Shown here piece after piece: positions 1 through 4,974 of a DNA stretch of 6,539 nt (positions are counted from its first letter, which is position 1; the number at the start of each line of letters is the position of its first letter). This DNA is from Microbacteriaceae bacterium. GTDB taxonomy: Bacteria > Actinomycetota > Actinomycetes > Actinomycetales > Microbacteriaceae. A model generated the notes under the pieces. It had not been told where the DNA came from. It saw only the letters and a list, made by a program, of their open reading frames with translations, and searched no databases. The translations under genes and the position numbers were made by a program. The stretch is taken from the NCBI GenBank assembly GCA_022701925.1, contig JAKONM010000083.1:1-6539 (forward strand), read 5' to 3'.

Positions 1-548
1 CGGAGCAGCGCGCGGCCCTCGTCGTCGGTGCGGGCGGTCGTGACCACCGTGATGTCGAAGCCGCGGACCCGGTCGATGCGGTCCTGGTCGATCTCGTGGA
101 ACACGCTCTGCTCGGTGAGGCCGAACGTGTAGTTCCCGTTGCCGTCGAACTGGCGGTCCGACAGGCCGCGGAAGTCGCGGATGCGGGGCAGCGCCAGCGA
201 CAGCAGGCGGTCCAGGAACTCCCAGGCCCGGTCGCCGCGCAGCGTCACGTGGGCGCCGATCGGCTGGCCCTCGCGCAGCTTGAACTGCGCGATGGACTTG
301 CGGGCCTTCGTGACCTGCGGCTTCTGGCCGGTGATCTTGGTGAGGTCCGCGACCGCGCCGTCGATGATCTTGCCGTCGCGGGCGGCCTCGCCGACACCGT
401 TGTTCACGACCACCTTGACGAGGCCGGGCACCTGGTGCACGTTGCCGAACCCGAACTCCTTCTGGAGGTTCGGGACGATCTCGCTGCGGTACTTCTGCTT
501 CAGGCGCGGCTGAACTTTCTCAGCCGGCGCAACAGCCGTGTCGCTCAT
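1..548 (-). CDS. rplE: 50S ribosomal protein L5, 3' end truncated by window
   Basis: L5 binds 5S rRNA and places it in the central protuberance; it also contacts P-site tRNA. The 182 full codons from ATG at 548 to the window edge match L5 throughout: RLKQKYRSEIVPNLQKEFGF (residues 15-34), GVGEAARDGKIIDGAVADL (51-69), the signature GQKPQVTKARKSIAQFKLRE (74-93), GDRAWEFLDRLLSLALPRIR, RQFDGNGNYTFGLTEQ and FHEIDQDRIDRVRGFDITVV. Actinobacterial L5 is about 185-190 residues, so only a handful of residues and the stop are missing; the last partial codon CG must be Arg. Residue 50 is Asn in VVVNNGVG, where most L5 proteins have Met. The start lies 4 nt after the rplX TAA, with AAGGA about 11 nt upstream. 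Codons 8-14 hold a hairpin and unusual A/T-ending codons. In E. coli, S8 represses the spc message around the start of this gene. Confidence 0.97.
   Translation of the reverse strand, partial: MSDTAVAPAEKVQPRLKQKYRSEIVPNLQKEFGFGNVHQVPGLVKVVVNNGVGEAARDGKIIDGAVADLTKITGQKPQVTKARKSIAQFKLREGQPIGAHVTLRGDRAWEFLDRLLSLALPRIRDFRGLSDRQFDGNGNYTFGLTEQSVFHEIDQDRIDRVRGFDITVVTTARTDDEGRALL
507..526 (-). other. 7-bp hairpin just inside rplE
   Basis: The mRNA strand reads CGGCTGA, loop GAAAGT, TCAGCCG: a perfect 7-bp stem with a 6-nt loop, at +23 to +42 of rplE (codons 8-14). A second CGGCTG copy 6 nt upstream (complement of 533-538) could pair with the same downstream arm over 6 bp, giving an alternative fold. 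The codons here include GCT, GTT, GCT, AAA and GTT, all rare in the rest of the window. The location corresponds to where E. coli S8 binds spc mRNA, but I cannot show the S8 recognition core, so a regulatory role is only a hypothesis. Confidence 0.45.
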
Positions 549-552
549 CTCG

Positions 553-915
553 TTACAGGTCCTTCCCGGACTTCTTCGCGTAGCGGACGCGCACCGTCTT
601 GGTCGCACCGTTCTTCTCGACCTGCTCGACGCGGAAGCCGACTCGGGTCGGCTTCTTGGTCTCCGGGTCGACGAGCGCGACGTTCGAGATGTGGATGGGG
701 GCCTCGACGGTCTCGATGCCGCCGGTGCGGCTGCCCCGCTGGGTCTGGCCGACGCGCGAGTGCTTCGTGACGAAGTTCACGCCCTCGACGACCACGCGGT
801 TCGAGTCCTTGAGGACCTCGAGCACGGTGCCCTGCTTGCCGCGGTCGCCGCCGCGGTCCTGCTTCGCACCGGTGATCACCTGGACGAGGTCGCCCTTCTT
901 GATGCGGGCACCCAT
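553..915 (-). CDS. rplX: 50S ribosomal protein L24
   Basis: L24 is one of the two assembly-initiator proteins of the 50S subunit and lies near the tunnel exit. The product is 120 residues. The N-terminal KOW motif is clear: IKKGDLVQVITGAKQDRG (residues 5-22) and GKQGTVLEVL (26-35). It is followed by VVVEGVNFVTKHSR, the GGIETVEAPIHISNVALVDP stretch (65-84) and TKKPTRVGFR. The end, KTVRVRYAKKSGKDL, is longer than E. coli L24 (about 104 residues) and matches the longer form I recall in Micrococcales. The ATG directly abuts the rplN TGA (TGAATG, no base between) and is served by a 10-nt Shine-Dalgarno match. The TAA stop is 4 nt before rplE. Confidence 0.98.
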   Translation of the reverse strand: MGARIKKGDLVQVITGAKQDRGGDRGKQGTVLEVLKDSNRVVVEGVNFVTKHSRVGQTQRGSRTGGIETVEAPIHISNVALVDPETKKPTRVGFRVEQVEKNGATKTVRVRYAKKSGKDL

Positions 916-1284
916 TCAGATCACCTCCGGGGCGAGCGAGATGATCTTCATGAAGCGCTTGTCGCGCAGCTCGCGGCCCACCGGGCCGAAGATGCGGGTG
1001 CCGCGCGGGTCGCCGTCGTTCTTGAGGATGACGGCGGCGTTCTCGTCGAACTTGATGTAGGAGCCGTCGGGACGACGGGTCTCCTTCGTCGTGCGGACCA
1101 CGACCGCCTTGACGACGTCGCCCTTCTTGACGTTGCCGCCGGGGATGGCGTCCTTGACCGTGGCGACGATGATGTCGCCGAGGCCCGCGTAGCGACGGCC
1201 GGAGCCGCCCATCACGCGGATGGTCAGGAGCTCCTTGGCGCCGGTGTTGTCGGCCACCTTGACTCGGGACTCTTGCTGCAGCAT
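916..1284 (-). CDS. rplN: 50S ribosomal protein L14
   Basis: L14 binds 23S rRNA at the subunit interface, forms intersubunit bridges, and is the docking point of the silencing factor RsfS. The product is 122 residues, exactly the family norm. It begins MLQQESRVKVADNTGAKELL and includes GGSGRRYAGLGDIIVATVKD, PGGNVKKGDVVKAVVVRT, the signature around RRPDGSYIKFDENAAVIL (about 70-87) and KNDGDPRGTRIFGPVGREL. It is nearly identical to the actinobacterial L14 sequences I remember, apart from Leu at position 2, where Ile is usual. It is the first gene of the classical spc operon, but it lies only 4 nt after the rpsQ TAG. Its Shine-Dalgarno region is poor: TAGG close to the start and AGAAGG farther up. 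Initiation is therefore probably by coupling to rpsQ. Its last codons form the strong rplX binding site. Confidence 0.98.
   Translation of the reverse strand: MLQQESRVKVADNTGAKELLTIRVMGGSGRRYAGLGDIIVATVKDAIPGGNVKKGDVVKAVVVRTTKETRRPDGSYIKFDENAAVILKNDGDPRGTRIFGPVGRELRDKRFMKIISLAPEVI
919..928 (-). promoter_or_regulatory. Extended Shine-Dalgarno site for rplX
   Basis: The mRNA strand reads GGAGGTGATC, ten bases fully complementary to the conserved 3' tail of bacterial 16S rRNA (GATCACCTCC). GGAGG ends 8 nt before the rplX ATG. The same bases encode the last residues of L14 (Glu-Val-Ile, part of Pro-Glu-Val-Ile), so coding and initiation signals coincide. This is the longest such match that I see at any junction in the window. 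The match relies on the 16S tail being the usual one in this organism. Confidence 0.8.
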
Positions 1285-1288
1285 CTGC

Positions 1289-1609
1289 CTACTTCGCCTT
1301 CTCGAGGACCTCGACCAGCCGCCAGCGCTTGGTGGCGGACAGGGGCCGGGTCTCGCTGATCAGGACGAGGTCGCCGACGCCGGCCGTGCCGACCTCGTCG
1401 TGCGCCTTCACCTTGCTGGTGCGGCGGATGACCTTGCCGTAGAGCGGGTGCTTCACCCGGTCCTCGACCTCGACGACGATCGTCTTCTGCATCTTGTCGC
1501 TCACCACGTAGCCGCGACGGGTCTTGCGGTACCCGCGCGCGCTCTCGTCGCGCACGTCGTGCGCGCCGTGCTCGTGACCGGCGACGGCGGTCTCATCGAC
1601 CTTCGCCAT
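1289..1609 (-). CDS. rpsQ: 30S ribosomal protein S17, with His/Asp-rich N-terminal extension
   Basis: S17 is a primary 16S rRNA-binding protein with an OB fold, in the 30S body. The product is 106 residues, longer than the usual 80-95. The core starts around GYRKTRRGYVVSDKMQKTIV (residues 26-45), followed by VKHPLYGKVIRRTSKVKAHD and the family signature GDLVLISETRPLS (79-91), and ends KRWRLVEVLEKAK. The first 25 residues are an extension that includes AGHEHGAHD; actinobacterial S17 often has some extension here, of variable sequence. The ATG at 1609 is supported by GAGGAG (complement of 1618-1623) with 8 nt spacing and the TGATG overlap with rpmC; the next Met (residue 40) is inside the core, so no shorter ATG start would work. 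In E. coli this gene closes the S10 operon; here rplN follows after 4 nt. Confidence 0.97.
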   Translation of the reverse strand: MAKVDETAVAGHEHGAHDVRDESARGYRKTRRGYVVSDKMQKTIVVEVEDRVKHPLYGKVIRRTSKVKAHDEVGTAGVGDLVLISETRPLSATKRWRLVEVLEKAK

Positions 1610-1929
1610 CAGTTCGTCTCCTCAGTGGCCGCCGTGTCGGCGGGCGTCTCGTCGGCCTTCTTGCGCGACCGCTTCGGCTTCGCCTCGGGCAGCGGCGCGG
1701 GCGCCGGGGTGGTGCGGATGCCGAGCTCGCGCTCGCGCATCACGGTGTAGATGCGGGCGATGTCGCGCTTGACCGCGCGGACGCGCCCGTGGCCCTCGAG
1801 CTGGCCGGTCGCGGACTGGAAGCGCAGGTTGAACAGCTCCTCCTTCGCGCGGCGGAGCTCCTCCGTCAGGCGCGAGTCCTCGAACGAGTCCAGCTCGGTG
1901 GGGGCGAGGTTCTTCGATCCGATCGCCAT
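1609..1929 (-). CDS. rpmC: 50S ribosomal protein L29, with C-terminal extension
   Basis: L29 is a small two-helix protein at the tunnel exit, next to L23. The core spans about residues 17-71: LTEELRRAKEELFNLRFQ, SATGQLEGHGRVRAVKRDIA, then RIYTVMRERELGI, which is very typical of actinobacteria. The whole protein is 106 residues against a usual 60-80. The extra length is a C-terminal tail of about 35 residues (from 72), Ala/Pro-rich at first (TTPAPAPLPEAKP), then basic (KRSRKK), then acidic and Ala/Thr-rich (ADETPADTAATEETN); it looks disordered. The ATG at 1929 is one base after the rplP stop, with GAGGAGG (complement of 1942-1948) 12 nt upstream, inside the rplP end. The TGA overlaps the rpsQ ATG by one base, so the tail is truly in frame up to that junction. 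Confidence 0.96.
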   Translation of the reverse strand: MAIGSKNLAPTELDSFEDSRLTEELRRAKEELFNLRFQSATGQLEGHGRVRAVKRDIARIYTVMRERELGIRTTPAPAPLPEAKPKRSRKKADETPADTAATEETN

Positions 1930-1930
1930 G

Positions 1931-2350
1931 TCAGGCGTCACCCTCCTCGCGCGCGATGATGCGCGCCTTGAGCGGAAGCTTGTGGATGGCCCGGAGCAGC
2001 GCCTCGCGGGCGAGGCCCTCCTCCACGCCGGCGACCTCGAAGAGGACGCGGCCGGGCTTGATGTTGGCAACCCACCACTCCGGCGAACCCTTCCCGGAAC
2101 CCATGCGGGTCTCGGCGGGCTTCTTGGTGATCGGGCGGTCCGGGTAGATGTTGATCCAAACCTTGCCGCCGCGCTTGATGTGGCGGGTCATCGCGATTCG
2201 AGCGGACTCGATCTGACGGTTCGTCACGTAGGCCGGGGTCAGCGCCTGGATGCCGAACTCGCCGAAGGAGACCTGCGTGCCGCCGGTGGCCTGCCCGGTG
2301 CGACCCGGGTGGTGCTGCTTGCGGTGCTTGACGCGTCGAGGGATCAGCAT
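1931..2350 (-). CDS. rplP: 50S ribosomal protein L16
   Basis: L16 sits near the A-site of the 50S subunit and is needed for late assembly and tRNA accommodation. The product is 139 residues, the usual length. It begins MLIPRRVKHRKQHHPGRTG, and has VSFGEFGIQAL, the ITNR-type strand YVTNRQIESARIAMTRHIKR, KVWINIYPDRPITKKPAETR and RMGSGKGSPEWWVA. Arg82 in TRMGSGKG is at the position of the Arg81 that is hydroxylated in E. coli. The ATG at 2350 is fixed by the invariant MLIPRR beginning, by the TGATG overlap with rpsC, and by GGAAGGGG (complement of 2361-2368). The frame is open for a long way upstream, to 3949, but only because GC-rich alternative frames lack stops; that part has no L16 character. 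One base separates its TGA from rpmC. Confidence 0.98.
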   Translation of the reverse strand: MLIPRRVKHRKQHHPGRTGQATGGTQVSFGEFGIQALTPAYVTNRQIESARIAMTRHIKRGGKVWINIYPDRPITKKPAETRMGSGKGSPEWWVANIKPGRVLFEVAGVEEGLAREALLRAIHKLPLKARIIAREEGDA

Positions 2351-3099
2351 CAGGCGTTCGCCCCTTCCATGGACTCGTTGCGGCGGCCGCCACCACGGCG
2401 GTCGTCGCGCTGCGGGCGGCTGCGGCCGGGCTGCGAGGCCTGCTCGCGAGCGAGCTCCTTCGCGGTGATGTCGCCCTTGTAGATCCAGACCTTCACGCCG
2501 ATGCGGCCGAACGTCGTGCGGGCCTCGTAGAAGCCGTAGTCGATGTTCGCGCGCAGCGTGTGCAGGGGCACGCGGCCCTCGCGGTAGAACTCGCTGCGGC
2601 TCATCTCCGCACCGCCCAGGCGGCCGGCGACCTGCACGCGGACGCCCTTGGCGCCGGCGCGCTGGGCGCTCTGCAGGCCCTTGCGCATCGCGCGGCGGAA
2701 GGCCACGCGGGCGGAGAGCTGCTCGGCGATGCCCTGCGCGACCAGCTGGGCCTCGGCCTCGGGGTTCTTCACCTCGAGGATGTTCAGCTGGATCTGCTTC
2801 TTGGTGAGCTTCTCCAGGTCGGTGCGGATCGCCTCGGCCTCCGCGCCGCGGCGGCCGATGACGATGCCCGGCCGCGCGGTGTGGATGTCCACCCGGACGC
2901 GGTCGCGGGTGCGCTCGATCTCGATCTTCGCCACACCGGCGCGGTCCAGGCGCTTCAGCAGCAGCGAACGGATCTTCACGTCCTCCGCCACGAAGTCCTT
3001 GTACCGCTGACCGATCTTCTGCGAGTCCGAGAACCAGCGCGAGGTGTGGTCGGTGGTGATGCCGAGACGGAAGCCGTACGGGTTGACCTTCTGGCCCAT
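2350..3099 (-). CDS. rpsC: 30S ribosomal protein S3
   Basis: S3 is at the mRNA entry channel of the 30S head and takes part in mRNA unwinding. The product is 249 residues, in the normal 210-280 range. It begins MGQKVNPYGFRLGI with HTSRWFSDSQ, then has a type-2 KH RNA-binding domain with the GxxG loop as GRRG (about residues 82-85 in GIVIGRRGAEAE). The C-terminal domain carries GRLGGAEMSRSEFYREGRVP and GRIGVKVWIYKGDI, the S3 signature area. The last 27 residues form an Arg/Gly-rich, probably disordered tail (QPGRSRPQRDDRRGGGRR), which is common in actinobacterial S3. The ATG overlaps the rplV stop by one base (TGATG), with AAGGGG (complement of 3108-3113) upstream. The stop overlaps the rplP start in the same way. 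Confidence 0.98.
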   Translation of the reverse strand: MGQKVNPYGFRLGITTDHTSRWFSDSQKIGQRYKDFVAEDVKIRSLLLKRLDRAGVAKIEIERTRDRVRVDIHTARPGIVIGRRGAEAEAIRTDLEKLTKKQIQLNILEVKNPEAEAQLVAQGIAEQLSARVAFRRAMRKGLQSAQRAGAKGVRVQVAGRLGGAEMSRSEFYREGRVPLHTLRANIDYGFYEARTTFGRIGVKVWIYKGDITAKELAREQASQPGRSRPQRDDRRGGGRRNESMEGANA

Positions 3100-3494
3100 C
3101 AGCGGTTCCCCTTCTTCTGCGTGCTCGCGCCCTGGCCGTCGACCACGGGGGTCGACAGCACGACGGTGATGTGGGACGTGCGCTTGTTGATGCGGAAGGC
3201 ACGACCCTGCGCCCGCGGCTGGAACCGCTTGAGCGTGGTGCCCTCGTCGACGAACGCGCGCTGGATGAACAGGTCGCGCTCGTCGAGGTTGGTGTTCTCC
3301 GCGTCGGCCTTGACCTTGGCGTTCGCCATCGCCGAAGCGACGAGCTTGTACACCGGGGTCGCCGCGGCCTGCGGCGAGAACTTGAGGATCGCGAGGGCCT
3401 CCGCGGCTTGCTTGCCGCGGATGAGGTCGACGACGCGACGGGCCTTCTGCGGGGTGATGCGGACCTGCCGCAGCCGCGCGGTGGACTCCACCAT
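3099..3494 (-). CDS. rplV: 50S ribosomal protein L22
   Basis: L22 contacts all domains of 23S rRNA, and its long beta-hairpin lines the exit tunnel, where changes give macrolide resistance in other bacteria. The product is 131 residues. It contains the N-terminal VRITPQKARRVVDLIRGK (residues 11-28), helical middle with YKLVASAMANAK, and the tunnel hairpin FQPRAQGRAFRINKRTSHIT (91-110), which is the family signature. A short polar tail of about 14 residues (VDGQGASTQKKGNR) follows the conserved end, a length range common in actinobacteria. No hairpin deletion or insertion of the macrolide-resistance type is evident. The ATG at 3494 has AAGGAG (complement of 3501-3506) at 6 nt spacing. It is separated from rpsS by 25 nt, the widest gap here, and its TGA shares one base with the rpsC ATG. 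Confidence 0.98.
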   Translation of the reverse strand: MVESTARLRQVRITPQKARRVVDLIRGKQAAEALAILKFSPQAAATPVYKLVASAMANAKVKADAENTNLDERDLFIQRAFVDEGTTLKRFQPRAQGRAFRINKRTSHITVVLSTPVVDGQGASTQKKGNR

Positions 3495-3508
3495 GACTGT
3501 CTCCTTAC

Positions 3509-3531
3509 CGTCGCCGCGGTTAGCGGCGACG
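3509..3531 (-). other. 9-bp inverted repeat holding the rpsS stop codon
   Basis: The mRNA strand reads CGTCGCCGC, then the 5-nt loop TAACC, then GCGGCGACG: a perfect 9-bp GC-rich stem. The loop contains the rpsS TAA stop, the upstream arm encodes the final Arg codons of S19, and the downstream arm fills much of the 25-nt rpsS-rplV gap. Only 2 nt separate the stem from the rplV AAGGAG site. No T-run follows, so it is not a normal rho-independent terminator. A ribosome finishing rpsS would melt the stem, so it could tie rplV initiation to rpsS translation or protect the message. That role is inference; the repeat itself is plain in the sequence. Chance is possible in DNA this GC-rich. Confidence 0.55.
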
Positions 3532-3801
3532 ACCCTTCTTGTCGTCCTTCTCGTGACCGCGGAACGTGCGGGTCGGGGCGAACTCGCCGAGCTTGTGCCC
3601 GACCATCGCCTCCGTCACGAACACGGGGATGTGCTTCCGGCCGTCGTGCACGGCGATGGTGTGGCCGAGCATCGCGGGGATGATCATCGAACGGCGCGAC
3701 CAGGTGCGGATGACCTGCTTCGAGCTGTTGGTGTTGGCGTTCTGCACCTTCGTCAGCAGGTGGTCGTCGACGAAGGGGCCCTTCTTCAGGCTGCGAGGCA
3801 T
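3520..3801 (-). CDS. rpsS: 30S ribosomal protein S19
   Basis: S19 is a late-binding protein of the 30S head that forms a complex with S13 and contacts the A-site tRNA and intersubunit bridges. The product is 93 residues, exactly the length common in actinobacteria. It starts MPRSLKKGPFVDDHLL and contains the family signature TEAMVGHKLGEFAPTRTFRG (residues 63-82), ending in a basic KKGRRR tail. The ATG at 3801 is chosen because the conserved N-terminus begins there and AGGAG (complement of 3810-3814) lies 8 nt upstream, overlapping the rplB stop. The frame stays open further upstream to 3906, but that stretch only reads through rplB and has no S19 homology. The TAA stop lies in the loop of a 9-bp inverted repeat leading to rplV. 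Confidence 0.98.
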   Translation of the reverse strand: MPRSLKKGPFVDDHLLTKVQNANTNSSKQVIRTWSRRSMIIPAMLGHTIAVHDGRKHIPVFVTEAMVGHKLGEFAPTRTFRGHEKDDKKGRRR

Positions 3802-3812
3802 GTCGCTGACTC

Positions 3813-4652
3813 CTACTTGCGCTTGTTGCCGGCGTTGCGGCGACGGACGATGAGCTTGTCGCTCTCCTTGTTCGGGTGCCGGGTGCGGCCCTCGGCCTGA
3901 CCCCACGGCGAGACCGGGTGGCGGCCACCGGAGGTCTTGCCCTCACCACCGCCGTGCGGGTGGTCGATCGGGTTCATCGCGACACCGCGGACCGTCGGGC
4001 GCACGCCCTTCCAGCGCATGCGGCCGGCCTTGCCCCAGTTGATGTTCGACTGCTCGGCGTTGCCGACCTCGCCGATCGTGGCGCGGTTGCGCACGTCCAC
4101 GTTGCGGACCTCGCCCGACGGCAGACGGAGCTGCGCGTAGGGGCCGTCCTTCGCGACCAGTCGCACCGAGGTGCCGGCGGACCGGGCCATCTTGGCGCCG
4201 CCGCCCGGCTTCAGCTCGATCGCGTGCACGACCGTGCCGACCGGGATGTTCTTCAGCGGCAGGTTGTTGCCCGGCTTGATGTCCGCCCCGGGACCCGTCT
4301 CGATGACGTCGCCCTGCTTGACCTTGTTCGGGGCCAGGATGTAGCGCTTCTCGCCGTCCACGAAGTGCAGCAGCGCGATGCGCGCGGTGCGGTTCGGGTC
4401 GTACTCGATGTGCGCGACGCGGGCGTTCACGCCGTCCTTGTCGGAGCGGCGGAAGTCGATGACGCGGTACTGGCGCTTGTGGCCGCCGCCGATGTGACGG
4501 GTGGTGATGCGGCCCTGCGCGTTGCGGCCACCGCTCTTCGGCAGCGGGCGCAGCAGGCTCTTCTCGGGGGTGGACCGGGTGATCTCGGCGAAGTCGGCGA
4601 CGGAGGAGCCGCGACGACCGGGAGTGGTCGGCTTGTAGGAACGGATTGCCAT
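3813..4652 (-). CDS. rplB: 50S ribosomal protein L2
   Basis: L2 is a large, highly conserved protein near the peptidyl-transferase centre, needed for subunit joining and tRNA positioning. The product is 279 residues, within the usual 272-280. It starts MAIRSYKPTTPGRRG, has GGRNAQGRITTRHIGGGHKR (residues 41-60), the OB-fold region around YILAPNKVKQGD, and the SH3-like C-terminal half with KDGPYAQLRLPSGEVR. The family signature PTVRGVAMNPIDHPHGGGEG spans about 219-238; His231 corresponds to the catalytically implicated His229 of E. coli by this motif. The C-terminus is the basic RRRNAGNKRK. The ATG is preceded by AGGAG (complement of 4661-4665) at 8 nt spacing in a 19-nt gap. Its TAG stop overlaps the rpsS ribosome binding site. 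Nothing is unusual about it. Confidence 0.98.
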   Translation of the reverse strand: MAIRSYKPTTPGRRGSSVADFAEITRSTPEKSLLRPLPKSGGRNAQGRITTRHIGGGHKRQYRVIDFRRSDKDGVNARVAHIEYDPNRTARIALLHFVDGEKRYILAPNKVKQGDVIETGPGADIKPGNNLPLKNIPVGTVVHAIELKPGGGAKMARSAGTSVRLVAKDGPYAQLRLPSGEVRNVDVRNRATIGEVGNAEQSNINWGKAGRMRWKGVRPTVRGVAMNPIDHPHGGGEGKTSGGRHPVSPWGQAEGRTRHPNKESDKLIVRRRNAGNKRK

Positions 4653-4671
4653 GTCTGTTTCTCCTGGTCCG

Positions 4672-4974
4672 TCAGCTCGCGGCCGTGAAGATGTCGATGG
4701 TCCCGGACTTGAGCGAGACGATCGCGCGCTTGGTGTCCTTGCGCTTGCCGGCGCCGAACTTGGTGCGACGGGTCTTGCCCGTGCGGTTCGCCGTGGTGAT
4801 CGAGGCGACCTGGACGCTGAAGATCTTCTCGATCGCCAGCTTGATCTCGGTCTTGTTCGCCCGGGGGTCCACGAGGAACGTGTACTTGCCCTCGTCGATC
4901 AGGCCGTAGCTCTTCTCGGACACGACCGGCCGCAGGATGATGTCGCGGGGGTCCTTGTAGTCGATGGCACTCAC
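4672..4974 (-). CDS. rplW: 50S ribosomal protein L23
   Basis: L23 sits at the exit of the polypeptide tunnel and is the docking site for trigger factor and the signal recognition particle. The product is 100 residues, the normal length. It contains RPVVSEKSYGLI (residues 15-26), where the Glu of VSEK corresponds to the E. coli chaperone-contact residue, NKTEIKLAIEKIF (40-52), the basic loop TGKTRRTKFGAGKRKDTKRA, and the C-terminal signature KRAIVSLKSGTIDIF. The start codon is GTG (4974-4972), sharing a GTGA overlap with the rplD stop. It is supported by GAGGAGG (complement of 4982-4988) at 7 nt spacing and by a product beginning at the expected place. This overlap and the strong binding site within rplD suggest coupled translation. 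rplB follows after 19 nt. Confidence 0.97.
   Translation of the reverse strand: MSAIDYKDPRDIILRPVVSEKSYGLIDEGKYTFLVDPRANKTEIKLAIEKIFSVQVASITTANRTGKTRRTKFGAGKRKDTKRAIVSLKSGTIDIFTAAS

Noticed and set aside
538..1359. Long plus-strand open frames antisense to rplX-rplN, and similar ones at 3876-4688 and 5250-6086
   Set aside because: All lie opposite well-identified ribosomal protein genes, with shadow-type composition and no independent homology or convincing start context.
1930..2070. Upstream start for rpmC giving 153 residues
   Set aside because: The added part reads through the rplP 3' end in another frame with Arg/Ser/Ala composition. The start at 1929, just after the rplP stop, fits the family.
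3509..3531. Rho-independent terminator after rpsS
   Set aside because: The stem is strong but no T-run follows on the mRNA strand, and essential co-operonic genes continue 2 nt later with a ribosome binding site.
2560..3900. A 446-codon open frame on the plus strand
   Set aside because: It is antisense to rpsC, rplV, rpsS and rplB, has Ala/Leu/Val/Arg-biased composition with no recognisable domain, and mirrors the codon structure of the real genes.
3802..3906. Upstream start for rpsS giving 128 residues
   Set aside because: The extra 35 residues are an out-of-frame reading of the rplB end. The conserved S19 N-terminus and an AGGAG site fix the start at 3801.
1931..3949. A 672-codon open frame on the minus strand spanning several genes
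   Set aside because: Only its last 139 codons are real (L16, from 2350). The rest is Arg/Pro/Ser-rich out-of-frame reading of rpsC, rplV, rpsS and rplB, as expected in GC-rich coding DNA with few stops.
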